Source: an uncultured Prevotellaceae bacterium | GTDB lineage: Bacteria > Bacteroidota > Bacteroidia > Bacteroidales > Bacteroidaceae | DNA length: 64,000 nt | Reading direction: 5' to 3' | Assembly (NCBI GenBank): GCA_902767775.1 | Contig: CACXIP010000014.1 | Coordinates: 41,211-105,210, forward strand | In this document: one piece after another, positions 1 to 10,200 of the stretch | How positions within the stretch are numbered: the first letter of the stretch is position 1 | Layout: every line of letters starts with the position of its first letter | Translations under genes and position numbers: made by a program | Notes under the pieces: model-generated | Database searches by the model: none | Seen by the model: the letters and a program-made list of their open reading frames with translations, nothing else | What the model was told of the DNA's origin: nothing

Positions 1-190
1 AATCTCCTAAACTCCCATCAATAATTGACCATTGTCTAAACTCCTAATCTCCTAAACTCCTAAACTCCTTAAAGAAATAATCTCCCCAACTCCCATCAAA
101 AACTGACTATTGTCTAAACTCCTAATCTCCTAAACTCCTAAACTCCTTAAAGAAATAATCTCCTAATCTCCTAAACTCCTAAACTCCTAC
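1..190. repeat. 78-bp tandem repeat, about 2.4 copies
   Basis: Copies begin at 1, 79 and 157; the third is cut off near 190. Within each unit the short word CTCCTAA recurs several times, so there is a nested 8-10 base periodicity. The first two copies differ at only a few positions. No open reading frame of note crosses it. The array lies just upstream of the promoter of the first gene and may extend left of the window. It has no spacer structure and is not a CRISPR array. Confidence 0.9.
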
Positions 191-233
191 AATTAAAATA
201 TATTAATGTCGTGTGTGAATGGAAAAAAAACAG

Positions 234-241
234 TAATTTTG
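234..241 (+). promoter_or_regulatory. -7 promoter box TAATTTTG for the nitroreductase operon
   Basis: The box matches the Bacteroidota -7 consensus TAnnTTTG and lies 31 bases before the ATG at 273. No clear -33 TTG is visible at the usual 19-21 base spacing, so the call rests on the -7 box and its position. Confidence 0.5.
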
Positions 242-272
242 CAAAATCAATCTCAACCAACGACATTTGAAC

Positions 273-1013
273 ATGAAGCATATCAAGGATAGGAGGACAA
301 TCAGACAATATCGGAAAGACGAAGTGGCAGAGCCATTGCTCCGCCGTTTGCTCAGCGAGGCATCACGCACCCAGACGATGGGCAACCTGCAGTTGTATAG
401 CGTGGTGGTGACCCGCGATGCAGAGATGAAGCACCGTCTTGCCCCCGCCCACTTCAACCAACCAATGGTGGAGAATGCCCCCGTGGTGCTTACCATTTGT
501 GCTGATTTCCGCCGTACCACTGATTGGTGCGACCAACGCAAGGCCAATCCAGGCTACGACAACTTCCTGTCGTTCATCAACGCAGCCACCGATGCACTGC
601 TCTTCACCCAAACCTTCTGCAACCTCGCTGAGGAAGAAGGGTTGGGTTGCTGTTTCCTTGGCACCACCGTCTACATGCCCCAACTGATTATCGATGTGCT
701 TCAACTGCCACAGCTGGTGATGCCCGTCGCCACCATCACCCTGGGATGGCCCGACGAGGAACCACCGCTCTCCGACCGTCTCGGCACCGATGCCTTTGTA
801 CATGAGGAGACCTACCAGCCTTATACCCCCGAGCGCATCGACGCCTTCTATGGTGAGAAAGAGTCGCTTGAGGAGAACAAGGAGTTTGTGCGCATCAACG
901 GCAAGGACACCCTTGCCCAGGTATTCACCGACTGCCGCTATACGAAGAAAGACAACGAGGCCATGTCCGCAGGACTCCTCGAAGCACTCAAAAACCAAGG
1001 TTTCCTCGACTGA
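273..1013 (+). CDS. Nitroreductase-family NAD(P)H oxidoreductase
   Basis: A 246-residue FMN-dependent oxidoreductase of the nitroreductase fold. The N-terminus (IKDRRTIRQY) is the family's typical start, with conserved Arg and Ser/Thr positions for FMN phosphate. A later segment (GLGCCFLGT, then GWPDEEPP) matches the NfsA/FRP-like branch. A TTG lies two codons upstream, but ATG at 273 fits the promoter box at 234-241. Its stop is one base before the ATPase start at 1015, so it is probably the first gene of the exporter operon. The substrate is not evident; quinones, flavins or nitro compounds are usual for the family. Confidence 0.85.
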   Translation: MKHIKDRRTIRQYRKDEVAEPLLRRLLSEASRTQTMGNLQLYSVVVTRDAEMKHRLAPAHFNQPMVENAPVVLTICADFRRTTDWCDQRKANPGYDNFLSFINAATDALLFTQTFCNLAEEEGLGCCFLGTTVYMPQLIIDVLQLPQLVMPVATITLGWPDEEPPLSDRLGTDAFVHEETYQPYTPERIDAFYGEKESLEENKEFVRINGKDTLAQVFTDCRYTKKDNEAMSAGLLEALKNQGFLD

Positions 1014-1014
1014 C

Positions 1015-1734
1015 ATGATTCACCTCAGCGCCATCCACAAGACCTACCAGGGAGCACAGCCGCTGCATGTGCTCAAGGGCATCGACCTCGACATCGCCAA
1101 GGGAGAGTTCGTGTCCATCATGGGCGCCTCTGGTTCAGGCAAGTCCACCCTATTGAACATCCTCGGCATCCTCGACAACTACGACACCGGCGAGTACATC
1201 CTCAACGGCACCCTCATCAAGAACCTCTCTGAGCGTCGCGCTGCGGAATACCGCAACCGCATGATTGGTTTCATTTTCCAGTCGTTCAACCTCATCAGTT
1301 TCAAAACCGCTGTAGAGAATGTCGAACTGCCACTCTTCTACCAAGGTGTGGGCCGTCGCAAGCGCCACCAACTGGCAATGGAATACCTCGACCGTCTCGG
1401 CCTCGCCCAGTGGTCGGAGCACTACCCCAACGAACTGTCGGGCGGCCAGAAACAGCGTGTCGCCATCGCCCGTGCCCTCATCACCCATCCCGACATCATC
1501 CTCGCCGACGAGCCAACAGGCGCCCTCGACTCAAAGACCAGCGTCGAGGTGATGCAATTGCTCAAACGCCTCAACACCGACGAGGGAATGACGATTGTCG
1601 TGGTGACCCATGAGAGCGGCGTCGCCAACGAGACCAACAAGATTATCCACATCAAGGACGGCATCATCGGAACGATAGAAGAGAACACTGAGCACAACTC
1701 ATCGCCATTCGGCATCAACGGAATGATGAAATAG
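1015..1734 (+). CDS. ABC transporter ATP-binding protein (MacB/LolD type)
   Basis: A 239-residue ATPase. It has Walker A GASGSGKST (about residue 39), a Q-loop in FIFQSFNLI, the signature LSGGQKQR and Walker B ILADEPTGALD. The sequence is typical of MacB/LolD/FtsE ATPases that partner four-helix FtsX-like permeases. Start ATG 1015 follows the nitroreductase stop directly, and the permease starts two bases after this stop. It should power the two permeases downstream. A longer in-frame reading from 790 overlaps the nitroreductase and is not real. Confidence 0.93.
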   Translation: MIHLSAIHKTYQGAQPLHVLKGIDLDIAKGEFVSIMGASGSGKSTLLNILGILDNYDTGEYILNGTLIKNLSERRAAEYRNRMIGFIFQSFNLISFKTAVENVELPLFYQGVGRRKRHQLAMEYLDRLGLAQWSEHYPNELSGGQKQRVAIARALITHPDIILADEPTGALDSKTSVEVMQLLKRLNTDEGMTIVVVTHESGVANETNKIIHIKDGIIGTIEENTEHNSSPFGINGMMK

Positions 1735-1736
1735 AC

Positions 1737-2996
1737 ATGAGAGACATTCTTGGAGAAATATGGAGCACCGCACGTCGCAATAAGTTGCGCACAATCCTGA
1801 CCGGCTTTGCCGTTGCCTGGGGCATCTTCATGCTCATCTTCCTCCTGGGATGCGGCAACGGACTTATCAACGCCATTACCCAAAGCATGGACCGATATCT
1901 TGACAATTCCATGATGATAGGCGGAGGACGCACGTCGAAAGCCTACGACGGACTCTCTGAAGGGCGCAGGATACAGCTCGACGACCGTGACATCAACGCC
2001 ACCAACCGTGAGTATACCCAATATATCGATGGTGTGGGTGCCCAAATTGAGAAGCAAGGCGTAACCATCAGCTATGGCAGCAATTATTTCAGTGGCGGAT
2101 TGGAAGGAGTTTACCCCAACGAGCAGAAAATCAGCAAGATAGAAATGCTCTGCGGCCGTTTCATCAATCAAACCGACCTCGACACCCAACGCAAATGCCT
2201 GGTGCTCGACGATGCCCAGGCCCGCGAACTGTGCCCCAACGACTACAAATCACTTCTGGGCCAATATGTCAAGGTCGGCGCCCTCGCCTTCCGCGTTGTT
2301 GGCATCAACAAGGGTGACAAGAGCCGTTTTCGCACTTCGGTTTACATTCCCTTCACCACACTACGCACTATGTACAACATGGGTGACAAGGCAGACAATA
2401 TCGTATTCACCTTCCACGGGCTGGAGAGCGAGCAGGCCAACGAGGATTTCGAGAAGACTTACCAAGCACGCCTCAACAGCAACCACCGCGCCGCTCCCGA
2501 TGACGAAAGCGCCATCTGGATATGGAACCGTTTCACGGAGAATATGCAGATGAACAAGGGCATCTCCATCATCCACATCGCCCTATGGGTGATTGGCATA
2601 TTCACCTTGCTGAGTGGCATCGTGGGTGTGAGCAACATCATGCTCATCACCGTGAAGGAGCGCACAAGGGAGTTCGGCATCCGAAAAGCCATTGGCGCCT
2701 CCCCCGCCTCCATCCTCCGACTCATTATCATCGAGAGCGTGCTCATCACCACTTTCTTCGGTTATATCGGCATGGTGCTCGGCATCGGAGCCAACCTCTA
2801 CATGGACGCCACCATCGGCCACATGAAAGTCAACTCCGGTTTGTTTGAGGCCACCATGTTTGTCAATCCCACCGTAGGCCTTGACGTCTGCGTGGAAGCC
2901 ACCCTTGTGATGATTATCGCCGGCACGCTGGCGGGACTTGTTCCTGCCCGCAAGGCTGCACATATCCGACCCATAGAAGCCCTGAGAGCAGAATGA
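1737..2996 (+). CDS. MacB-like ABC transporter permease, first copy
   Basis: A 419-residue permease with an N-terminal membrane helix (about residues 20-45), a large periplasmic MacB_PCD domain, and an FtsX domain with three C-terminal helices (about 275-410). The coupling segment TVKERTREFGIRKAIGA is the family hallmark. It overlaps the next permease by four bases (ATGA), indicating translational coupling. Such pairs usually form heterodimers with the adjacent ATPase and export peptides, antibiotics or lipids with a membrane fusion protein and an outer-membrane channel. No TolC-like gene is present here. Confidence 0.92.
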   Translation: MRDILGEIWSTARRNKLRTILTGFAVAWGIFMLIFLLGCGNGLINAITQSMDRYLDNSMMIGGGRTSKAYDGLSEGRRIQLDDRDINATNREYTQYIDGVGAQIEKQGVTISYGSNYFSGGLEGVYPNEQKISKIEMLCGRFINQTDLDTQRKCLVLDDAQARELCPNDYKSLLGQYVKVGALAFRVVGINKGDKSRFRTSVYIPFTTLRTMYNMGDKADNIVFTFHGLESEQANEDFEKTYQARLNSNHRAAPDDESAIWIWNRFTENMQMNKGISIIHIALWVIGIFTLLSGIVGVSNIMLITVKERTREFGIRKAIGASPASILRLIIIESVLITTFFGYIGMVLGIGANLYMDATIGHMKVNSGLFEATMFVNPTVGLDVCVEATLVMIIAGTLAGLVPARKAAHIRPIEALRAE

Positions 2997-4240
2997 TAAG
3001 AATAGACATCGACCGCTACCGCGAAATTCTCGACACACTGACGAGGAACAAGAGCCGCACCTTCCTCACCGGATTCGGTGTGTTCTGGGGCGTGTTCATG
3101 CTCGTATCACTGATAGGCGGCGGTCAGGGACTGAAAGAATTGCTCAACAACAACTTCGAGGGATTCGCCACCAACTCCGCACTCATCTTCGCTCAGCCTA
3201 CGACAAAACCTTATGCCGGTTTCCGCAAAGGCCGCAACTGGAGCATGAACTACCGCGACGTGGAGCGGCTCCGCAGTCAGGTGCCCGAAATCGACGTGGT
3301 GACACCTATGATATCACGCTGGGGCCTCACCGCCGTCCATGGCGACAAGAAATACTCCTGCACGATGAAGGGACTGACGCCTGAATATGCCAAGGTGGAG
3401 ACACCCAAACTGCGCTATGGTCGCTACATCAACGACATGGACATCCAATTGCGCCGAAAGGTGTGCGTCATCGGCAAGCACGTCTACAAGGACCTCTTCC
3501 CCCAAGGCGGAGACCCCTGCGGGGAATCCATCCGCATCGGCCAAAGCTATTACAATGTTGTGGGAGTGGACTACAATGCCGGTAACATCAGCATCAACGG
3601 CAATGCCGAGGATGCAGTGACCGTCCCCCTCACCCTCGCCCAGCAGACCTACAACATGGGCGACAGCGTCCACCTTATCTGCCTCACCGCCATCCGTGGC
3701 GTGACCATGAGCAGCATCACCGACAAGATGCGTGAGGTCATCGCACAAGCCCATCAGATCGACCCCACTGACGAGAAGGGTGTCATGGTGTTCAACACCG
3801 AGGTGATGTTCGGCATGCTCGACAACCTCTTCTCTGGTGTCAACTTCCTGATTTGGCTGGTGGGCATCGGCACACTGCTGGCTGGCGCCATCGGCGTGTC
3901 CAACATCATGATGGTGACAGTGCGTGAGCGCACTACCGAGATAGGCATCAGGCGAGCCATCGGTGCCACCCCCCTCAACATCCTCTCGCAGATTATCTCC
4001 GAAAGCGTGGTGCTGACCGCCGTGGCGGGTATGAGCGGCATCTTGTTTGCCGTGCTGATACTGGAGATGCTTGAGTTGGGCAACACCACCGACGGTATCG
4101 TGGAGGCCCATTTCCAAGTAGGATTTTGGACTGCTGTGGGCGCAGTGGCCATGCTCAGTCTGCTTGGCGTGCTGGCAGGTTTGGCGCCCGCCGCACGAGC
4201 CATGGCCATCAAACCCGTGGATGCGATGAGGGAAGAGTAA
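2993..4240 (+). CDS. MacB-like ABC transporter permease, second copy
   Basis: A 415-residue paralogue of the preceding permease with the same order: N-terminal helix (TFLTGFGVFWGVFMLVSL), periplasmic domain, and FtsX domain with the coupling segment TVRERTTEIGIRRAIGA near residue 310. The start ATG overlaps the previous stop. The two permeases are clearly different in sequence, so a heterodimer is more likely than a recent duplication. A heptamer repeat tract separates it from the fusion protein gene. Confidence 0.92.
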   Translation: MIRIDIDRYREILDTLTRNKSRTFLTGFGVFWGVFMLVSLIGGGQGLKELLNNNFEGFATNSALIFAQPTTKPYAGFRKGRNWSMNYRDVERLRSQVPEIDVVTPMISRWGLTAVHGDKKYSCTMKGLTPEYAKVETPKLRYGRYINDMDIQLRRKVCVIGKHVYKDLFPQGGDPCGESIRIGQSYYNVVGVDYNAGNISINGNAEDAVTVPLTLAQQTYNMGDSVHLICLTAIRGVTMSSITDKMREVIAQAHQIDPTDEKGVMVFNTEVMFGMLDNLFSGVNFLIWLVGIGTLLAGAIGVSNIMMVTVRERTTEIGIRRAIGATPLNILSQIISESVVLTAVAGMSGILFAVLILEMLELGNTTDGIVEAHFQVGFWTAVGAVAMLSLLGVLAGLAPAARAMAIKPVDAMREE

Positions 4241-4244
4241 AGAA

Positions 4245-4293
4245 GATGAAAGATGAAAGATGAAAGATGAAAGATGAAAAATGAAAGATGAAA
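4245..4293 (+). repeat. Heptamer tandem repeat (GATGAAA)x7
   Basis: Seven uninterrupted 7-base units run from 4245 to 4293; the sixth is AATGAAA and the rest are GATGAAA. An AT-rich tail follows. The tract occupies most of the 81-base gap between the second permease and the membrane fusion protein gene at 4322, so slippage would change the leader of that gene without touching a reading frame. Confidence 0.93.
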
Positions 4294-4321
4294 AATTGAA
4301 AATTAAACAGCATATAGCGTT

Positions 4322-5425
4322 ATGAGGAAATATTTTAAATTGTTATTGGCACTTCTGGTGCTGCTCATTTTTGTGGGTACGTTCGTTTTTCTGTGGAAGA
4401 AATCTCAGCCACAGCCGGTAGTCTACGAGGAGTTTTTCCCTGAGATGGGCGACATCAGCAAGACCTCGATTGTGACCGGCAAGATAGAGCCACGCAACGA
4501 GGTGAGCGTGAAACCACAAATCTCGGGCATCATCACTGAGATTCTCAAGGAAGCCGGCGACCTGGTGAGTCAGGGTGAGGTAATCGCCAAGGTGAAGGTC
4601 ATCCCCGACATGAACCAGCTCAGTTCGGCTGAAGCCCGTCTCCGTCTTGCCCGCATCAATGTGGGACAGGCCAAGACTGATTTCGACCGAGAGAAAATGC
4701 TTTTTGACAAGGGATTGGTGAGCCGCGAGGAGTATGAGAAGTCGCTGCAGACCTACAACCAGACTTCCGAGGAGGTGAAAGCCGCCGAGGACAACCTCGA
4801 GGTGGTTCGCGACGGTGTGTCGCGCAGCAATGCCAGTGCCAGCAGCACCCTCATCCGCAGCACCATCAGCGGACTCATCCTCGACATCCCCGTCAAGGTG
4901 GGCAACTCCGTGATTCTCAGCAACACGTTCAACGACGGTACCACCATTGCCACGGTGGCCAATATGAACGACCTGATTTTCCGTGGCAATATCGATGAGA
5001 CCGAAGTGGGACAGCTGACAGCGGGCATGCCAATGAGCATCACCATCGGCGCGCTTCAGAACCTCAACTTTGAAGCCCAGTTGGAATATGTCTCCCCCAA
5101 GGCGGTGGAAAGCAATGGCGCCAACCAATTTGAAATCAAGGCAGCAGTGCATGTACCCGGAGGCAGCAGCATCCGCAGCGGCTACAGCGCCAATGCCGAA
5201 ATAGTGCTCGCCAGTGCCCAACAGGTCATCACCCTCCCTGAGAGTGCCATTGAGTTTGAGAACGGCGAGTCGTTCGTCTATCTCGTCAAGGGCAGCGACG
5301 AGAACAAAACCTACGAGCGCCGTGCCGTGAAGACAGGCCTGAGCGATGGTCTGAAAATAGAAATCAAGAGCGGCCTGACCACGAAAGACAAGGTGCGCGG
5401 TCCAAAGAAAGTGGAAGAGGAATGA
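4322..5425 (+). CDS. Membrane fusion protein (HlyD/MacA family, periplasmic adaptor)
   Basis: A 367-residue adaptor. Residues 5-26 form one N-terminal membrane helix. A biotinyl-lipoyl-like half (VKPQISGIITEILKEAGD, about 60-80) follows, then a coiled-coil hairpin (about 100-165), the second lipoyl half, a beta-barrel and a C-terminal membrane-proximal domain. This is the MacA/AcrA arrangement. It would connect the permease pair to an outer-membrane channel encoded elsewhere. The order ATPase-permease-permease-adaptor supports a complete inner-membrane exporter. Confidence 0.9.
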   Translation: MRKYFKLLLALLVLLIFVGTFVFLWKKSQPQPVVYEEFFPEMGDISKTSIVTGKIEPRNEVSVKPQISGIITEILKEAGDLVSQGEVIAKVKVIPDMNQLSSAEARLRLARINVGQAKTDFDREKMLFDKGLVSREEYEKSLQTYNQTSEEVKAAEDNLEVVRDGVSRSNASASSTLIRSTISGLILDIPVKVGNSVILSNTFNDGTTIATVANMNDLIFRGNIDETEVGQLTAGMPMSITIGALQNLNFEAQLEYVSPKAVESNGANQFEIKAAVHVPGGSSIRSGYSANAEIVLASAQQVITLPESAIEFENGESFVYLVKGSDENKTYERRAVKTGLSDGLKIEIKSGLTTKDKVRGPKKVEEE

Positions 5426-5449
5426 GGTAGCCCTACAGCGGAGGAAGCG

Positions 5450-6349
5450 ATGGACGGATACGTGACAGTGATTGGTGGTACCAATATGGACATTGCAGCG
5501 GCACTCACCGCTCCATTTGTTCCTGCCGACTCTGTACCGGGACAAGTGACGCTGGGTTGTGGAGGCGTGGCACGCAACATCGCACATAACCTGCGGCTGA
5601 TGGGTCATGAGGTGAAACTTGTCAGCATCTTCGGCGAAGAGGCTTTTGGCAACATGTGCTGGAATGAGTGTCTTGCCATTGGACTGGACCTGACGTTGAG
5701 CGAGCGCTGCGAGGACATGCGAACCGGTTTGTATCTTTGCATCAACGACCAATCGGGAGACATGATTGCCGCTGTAGCCGACACCGACATCATCGTTTGC
5801 ATCACACCAGAGTTTCTGGGTTCACGTATCGATGCCCTCAACAACTCATCGCTCGTCATTGCCGACACCAATATCTCAGCCGAGGCGTTGCAGTTTCTCA
5901 TTGACCACTGCTCCGCACCACTTATGGTGGATGCCGTGAGCACCGCCAAGGCGACACGTGTCATCAAGGCGCTGCATCAAAGCCAAACACATCGTCTGCA
6001 AGTCTTGAAACTCAACAGGCAGGAGGCTCTGGCAGTAACCCATTGCGACACGGTAGAGTCTGCCGCCGACAATCTTACCGGCATGGGCATCGGGCAAGTC
6101 TATGTCACACTGGGCAGTGACGGGGTGTATTGCAGCGACGGCAACCGCCATGAGCATTACAGCGCCTTCCCCACATTGGTCACCAACACCACAGGGGCGG
6201 GCGATGCCTTTATCGCAGGCGTGGCACATGCCCAACTATGCGGAACAGCCTTCCCCGACTGTGCAAAAATGGGGCTGAGAGCCGCCTATGCCACTTTGCT
6301 CTCCACACAGACCGTCAATCCTGATGTACGCAACTATTGCAGAGAATAA
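5450..6349 (+). CDS. psuK: PfkB-family carbohydrate kinase, probable pseudouridine kinase
   Basis: A 299-residue ribokinase-fold kinase. The N-terminus has the glycine-rich GGTNMDI, and the C-terminal catalytic signature is NTTGAGDAFIAG, with Asp as base and GAGD as the anion hole. The gene is 14 bases before psuG, and this pairing is the main reason to assign pseudouridine as substrate: PsuK phosphorylates it and PsuG splits the product. It lies 24 bases after the adaptor gene, so it may be read through from the exporter operon, though the functions look unrelated. Confidence 0.87.
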   Translation: MDGYVTVIGGTNMDIAAALTAPFVPADSVPGQVTLGCGGVARNIAHNLRLMGHEVKLVSIFGEEAFGNMCWNECLAIGLDLTLSERCEDMRTGLYLCINDQSGDMIAAVADTDIIVCITPEFLGSRIDALNNSSLVIADTNISAEALQFLIDHCSAPLMVDAVSTAKATRVIKALHQSQTHRLQVLKLNRQEALAVTHCDTVESAADNLTGMGIGQVYVTLGSDGVYCSDGNRHEHYSAFPTLVTNTTGAGDAFIAGVAHAQLCGTAFPDCAKMGLRAAYATLLSTQTVNPDVRNYCRE

Positions 6350-6363
6350 AGAAAACAACACCT

Positions 6364-7275
6364 ATGAACAAATATCTTTCCATATCAGAAGAAGTGCAGA
6401 AAGCACTCGATGAGGGGCGACCTGTAGTAGCCCTTGAGTCCACCATCATCTCACACGGAATGCCTTATCCGCAGAATGTGGAAACGGCACTACGAGTGGA
6501 ACAAACCATCCGCGAGGGCGGTGCCGTGCCCGCCACCATCGCCATTATTGGCGGGAAACTGAAAGCTGGCTGCACCCCTGAGGAAATCGAGTACTTAGGG
6601 CGCAAGGGCCAGGCGGTGACCAAGACGTCACGCCGTGACTTGCCTGTGCTCATCGCCAACGGCGAGGATGGTGCCACCACCGTGGCCACCACAATGATTA
6701 TCGCTGCTATGGCTGGCATTCGTGTGTTCGCCACCGGTGGCATCGGAGGTGTCCACCGCGGTGCAGAGAAAACGATGGACATCAGCGCCGACCTTGAGGA
6801 ACTGGCCATGACCCCCGTGATGGTCATCTGTGCCGGCGCCAAGTCAATTCTCGACCTGGGACTGACACTCGAATACTTGGAGACCAAGGGCGTGCCCGTC
6901 ATCGGCTACGGCACCGAAGAACTGCCCGCCTTCTATACACGCCACAGCGGATTCAAGGTGGACTACCGCATCGACACCCCTGAGCAACTTGCCGCTGTCT
7001 TCCGCACCAAACTTGAACTTGGCATGCGGGGCGGCATGCTCGTCACCAACCCCATCCCCGAGGAGTACTCCATGCCCGCCGATGTCATCAACCGTGCCAT
7101 CGATGAAGCCATTGATGAAGCCAACAGACTGGGCATCCGCGGCAAGGAGACGACGCCGTTCCTGCTGGCGAAAGTCAAAGAACTCACCGGCGGCGACAGT
7201 CTGGACAGCAACATCCAGTTGGTGCTCAACAACGCACGCCTGGCAGCCCGTACCGCTGCCGCATTGAATGCTTAG
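6364..7275 (+). CDS. psuG: Pseudouridine-5'-phosphate glycosidase
   Basis: A 303-residue protein very typical of PsuG. It contains VVALESTIISHGMPYP near the N-terminus, GRKGQAVTKTSRRDLP, the GGIGGVHRG loop and VICAGAKSILDL with the catalytic Lys region. PsuG splits pseudouridine 5'-phosphate reversibly into uracil and ribose 5-phosphate. ATG 6364 gives the family start (MNKYLSISEEVQKAL); the 27-base in-frame extension back to 6337 overlaps psuK. It converges on the helicase gene, with only 12 bases between the stops. Confidence 0.95.
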   Translation: MNKYLSISEEVQKALDEGRPVVALESTIISHGMPYPQNVETALRVEQTIREGGAVPATIAIIGGKLKAGCTPEEIEYLGRKGQAVTKTSRRDLPVLIANGEDGATTVATTMIIAAMAGIRVFATGGIGGVHRGAEKTMDISADLEELAMTPVMVICAGAKSILDLGLTLEYLETKGVPVIGYGTEELPAFYTRHSGFKVDYRIDTPEQLAAVFRTKLELGMRGGMLVTNPIPEEYSMPADVINRAIDEAIDEANRLGIRGKETTPFLLAKVKELTGGDSLDSNIQLVLNNARLAARTAAALNA

Positions 7276-7287
7276 AGCAGAAACGGA

Positions 7288-10200
7288 TTATTCGAGGTCG
7301 CAAGCATTTACATAGCAACCGTTCTCCCGAACGTGGGCGATAAGGTTGCGGAACACATGTACATGATTCAGCAAATCAGGATTGCCCACCACCACCATCT
7401 GCTCCCTGGCACGCGTCAGCGCCACATTGAGTTTTCTGTCAATGACCGCCCCTTCTTCCTCGAAGATGTTGGCTGTCAGGAAATCCAATTGTGAGTAGCG
7501 CTGGATGGTAAATCCATAGATGATGACCTCACGCTGACTTCCCTGAAAGCGCTCCACGGTGTCGATATCAATGTCCATCAGCGGGGCGATATCTGTCTGC
7601 TTCAATTGTTTCTGTATGGCGGCAATCTGATGCCTGTAGGGCACAATGACTCCAATAGTCTCCTTAGGCAGGAATGATTTCCCGTTGTTGACATACAACG
7701 AGTAGATTTCCTTGACTATTCTGGCGATGACTGCCGCCTCTTCGTGATTGGTCTTTCCATACCCCGTCATCTTCTCCGGCCAGACGGCTGTGAACACCAC
7801 CCTATGCGAGGCCAACAATTGCTGCGTGGCATTGTCTTGCTCCACTTGGGCAAACGACAATCCGCACCGCTGGTGGGCAAGCGGCACCTCATCGAGTGTG
7901 CCATGGTAGAATGCCCGGTTGGGAAACAAAGCCACATCGTGGTGCATCCTGCCCTGTTTTTCAAATTGGTAAACACACTCCTCCTTGTCCCTGCAAGCAT
8001 GGAGCAGCCGCTCAAACAAAGATAGCCTGCAGTCTACCAATCCCATATTGATAAGGGAAGCCTCAGCCACCCTCGAAGATTCCTCTGTCTGTTGCACGAC
8101 GGCAGGCAACTGTTTGTGGTCGCCAATGAGAACGAACTTCCTGATGGCATTTCCTCCCCTATGCTGGGCGCAGAGGATGCCCAGCAGATGGGGCTCGAGA
8201 ATCTGCGATGCCTCATCGATAACGGCAAGGGAGAAGTCACGGAGCGAGAACAGGTCGGTGTTGCCCAGCATAGTTGTCGTGGTCGCCACCACCACTTTGG
8301 CATTGGTAAGCATCTGCTTCACTTTCGTCACGTTGCCCAATGCCTCTGCCCGCAGTCCAACCACATGGTCGCGGTATTCCTCCGGACATGTCGCACTGTT
8401 GCCCAGACGCAGGAAATCAATGTTGTGCTCCACCAATTTGGAGCAGATTTCATTCACCGCCCTGTTGGTGTAGGAAAGCAGAAGCACAGAACCTCCTGCT
8501 GCCAGTTCCTCCTGCAGTATGTTCACCAATCCGTGAGATGTCTTCCCCGTCCCCGGAGGACCGATGAGGATGAAAAAGTCCTCTGTCCTGACAAACCTCC
8601 TGACCATCTCGTCAAAAGCGCCGTATGACCCTATCGGTTGTCGGGCGGTATTGACTCTCGGTTTTCTCTGCGCCAGCAACAGTTGTTGCCTGTCGGGCAA
8701 TGCCGTGAGCACCGATGCCACCGATTTATATAATGAGGTGAATGATGACTCCATGAAATCATGCTCTATTGCCCACCTCACGTTTTCCTCCCTCAATTTG
8801 AACACCGAGGTGTTTTTCTGCGGAGCCCTCAGTTTCAGCGTCACGCTGTCGGGCGTGAGATGAGTGAGCGAGCCTCTGATGACCATGGTCTGTGTGGCGT
8901 TGGGCAGCCTTCCGTTTTCGTACGGATACAGCACCACGATGTCGCCCTCACGGAAATTGGGAAGGCTGTCGTCCTGTTGCTCCGTCCTGGACAGCACCAC
9001 CTCACTGATGCCGTTGTCGGTACCCTCGTCATTCAGACTGGTGATGCGCAAAGAGTCGAGAATGCTGCCCGCTGCCCTTTTCTCCTCTGCCGTGGCATTC
9101 CACAGAGCAGACAGTCCGCTTGCCTCTTTGGCTGGTGTACCGATTTTGGAGAGCACTTGTTCGCGTGCCACGAAGGTAAGCATACGGTAGAAATAGTCGG
9201 CCACGAGCGGTTCGGCATTTTGGATGGGACGCAGCACCGTCTCCAATTTGGGCAGGATGTAGTTCATCCAAAACTTCTCACTGACGGGTTTGGACTTTAG
9301 CTTTTCAGGAGTCAGCGAGCCATAGATGTCCCTACCCTCGCCTTCCGCCAACCTGAGCATCAGCGCCACTATCTGGTTGCGCACCCTCATCGCATCAGCA
9401 AGGAGTTTAGGTGCCGGGCCTTCATGGAGGAGTCCTTTCTCATACTTGGAATAGAGAAGGTAACTGTTGATTTGATTATTGGGAATATGGTAGTTGTAGT
9501 GCAGCAGCGCCCTGTAGAGCAACACCTGCACATAGTGTTTCTCCATATGCACCCCCCTATAGTTCATCTTTCCCGATTTTTGTTCAACGAGCACCTTCAA
9601 GTCCTCTTGCAGGAGGTCCATACGTCCTTGTATGCCCAGCATCTCACAGAAAAACGATGGTTCGAGCAGCACTTTGGAGGCATCATATCCCAGAATCTGC
9701 GTGAACGCCACGTCCACCATCCCCTGAATGATGCGCATCTGCCTTTTCGCATTCTCATGGAAGATTTCATTGTTCATGTCGGTGCATGTGGACAGTTTGA
9801 GCGCATTGTATCGGAAAAAAGTTCTGAGACTTTGGGCATATTCACGCTGTTGTCCGCCCTGATGGATGGCTTCGTCAAGCAACTGGCTCGCGAAGTTACC
9901 AAAAAGGAGAGCCATGCTGTTGGCAGGGGGTGCAAGCATGTTGACGAGATAGGCGTATGGGGTGGCACCATAATCCTCGAAGCAGTTGGCGACAGATGAA
10001 ATATCCATCAGGAAATCGGGTTGATAGACAATCAGTTGTGGATGATAAACGCCATCTCTGAGCAAAGGTCTGACCACATTTACCCTGTCGCCCACCTGAA
10101 CCATGTCTTTCAGATAGGAGAAGTCACCGAAGGAAGATTCCGACTCTGTATACGCCACCTTCACGGAGCGCATGTCGCCATCGATGGACTGCACGATGAG

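Noticed and set aside
4343-5752. 469-codon open frame on the minus strand
   Set aside because: It is the reverse-strand shadow of the membrane fusion protein and psuK genes; the composition is His/Ala-rich and matches no family.
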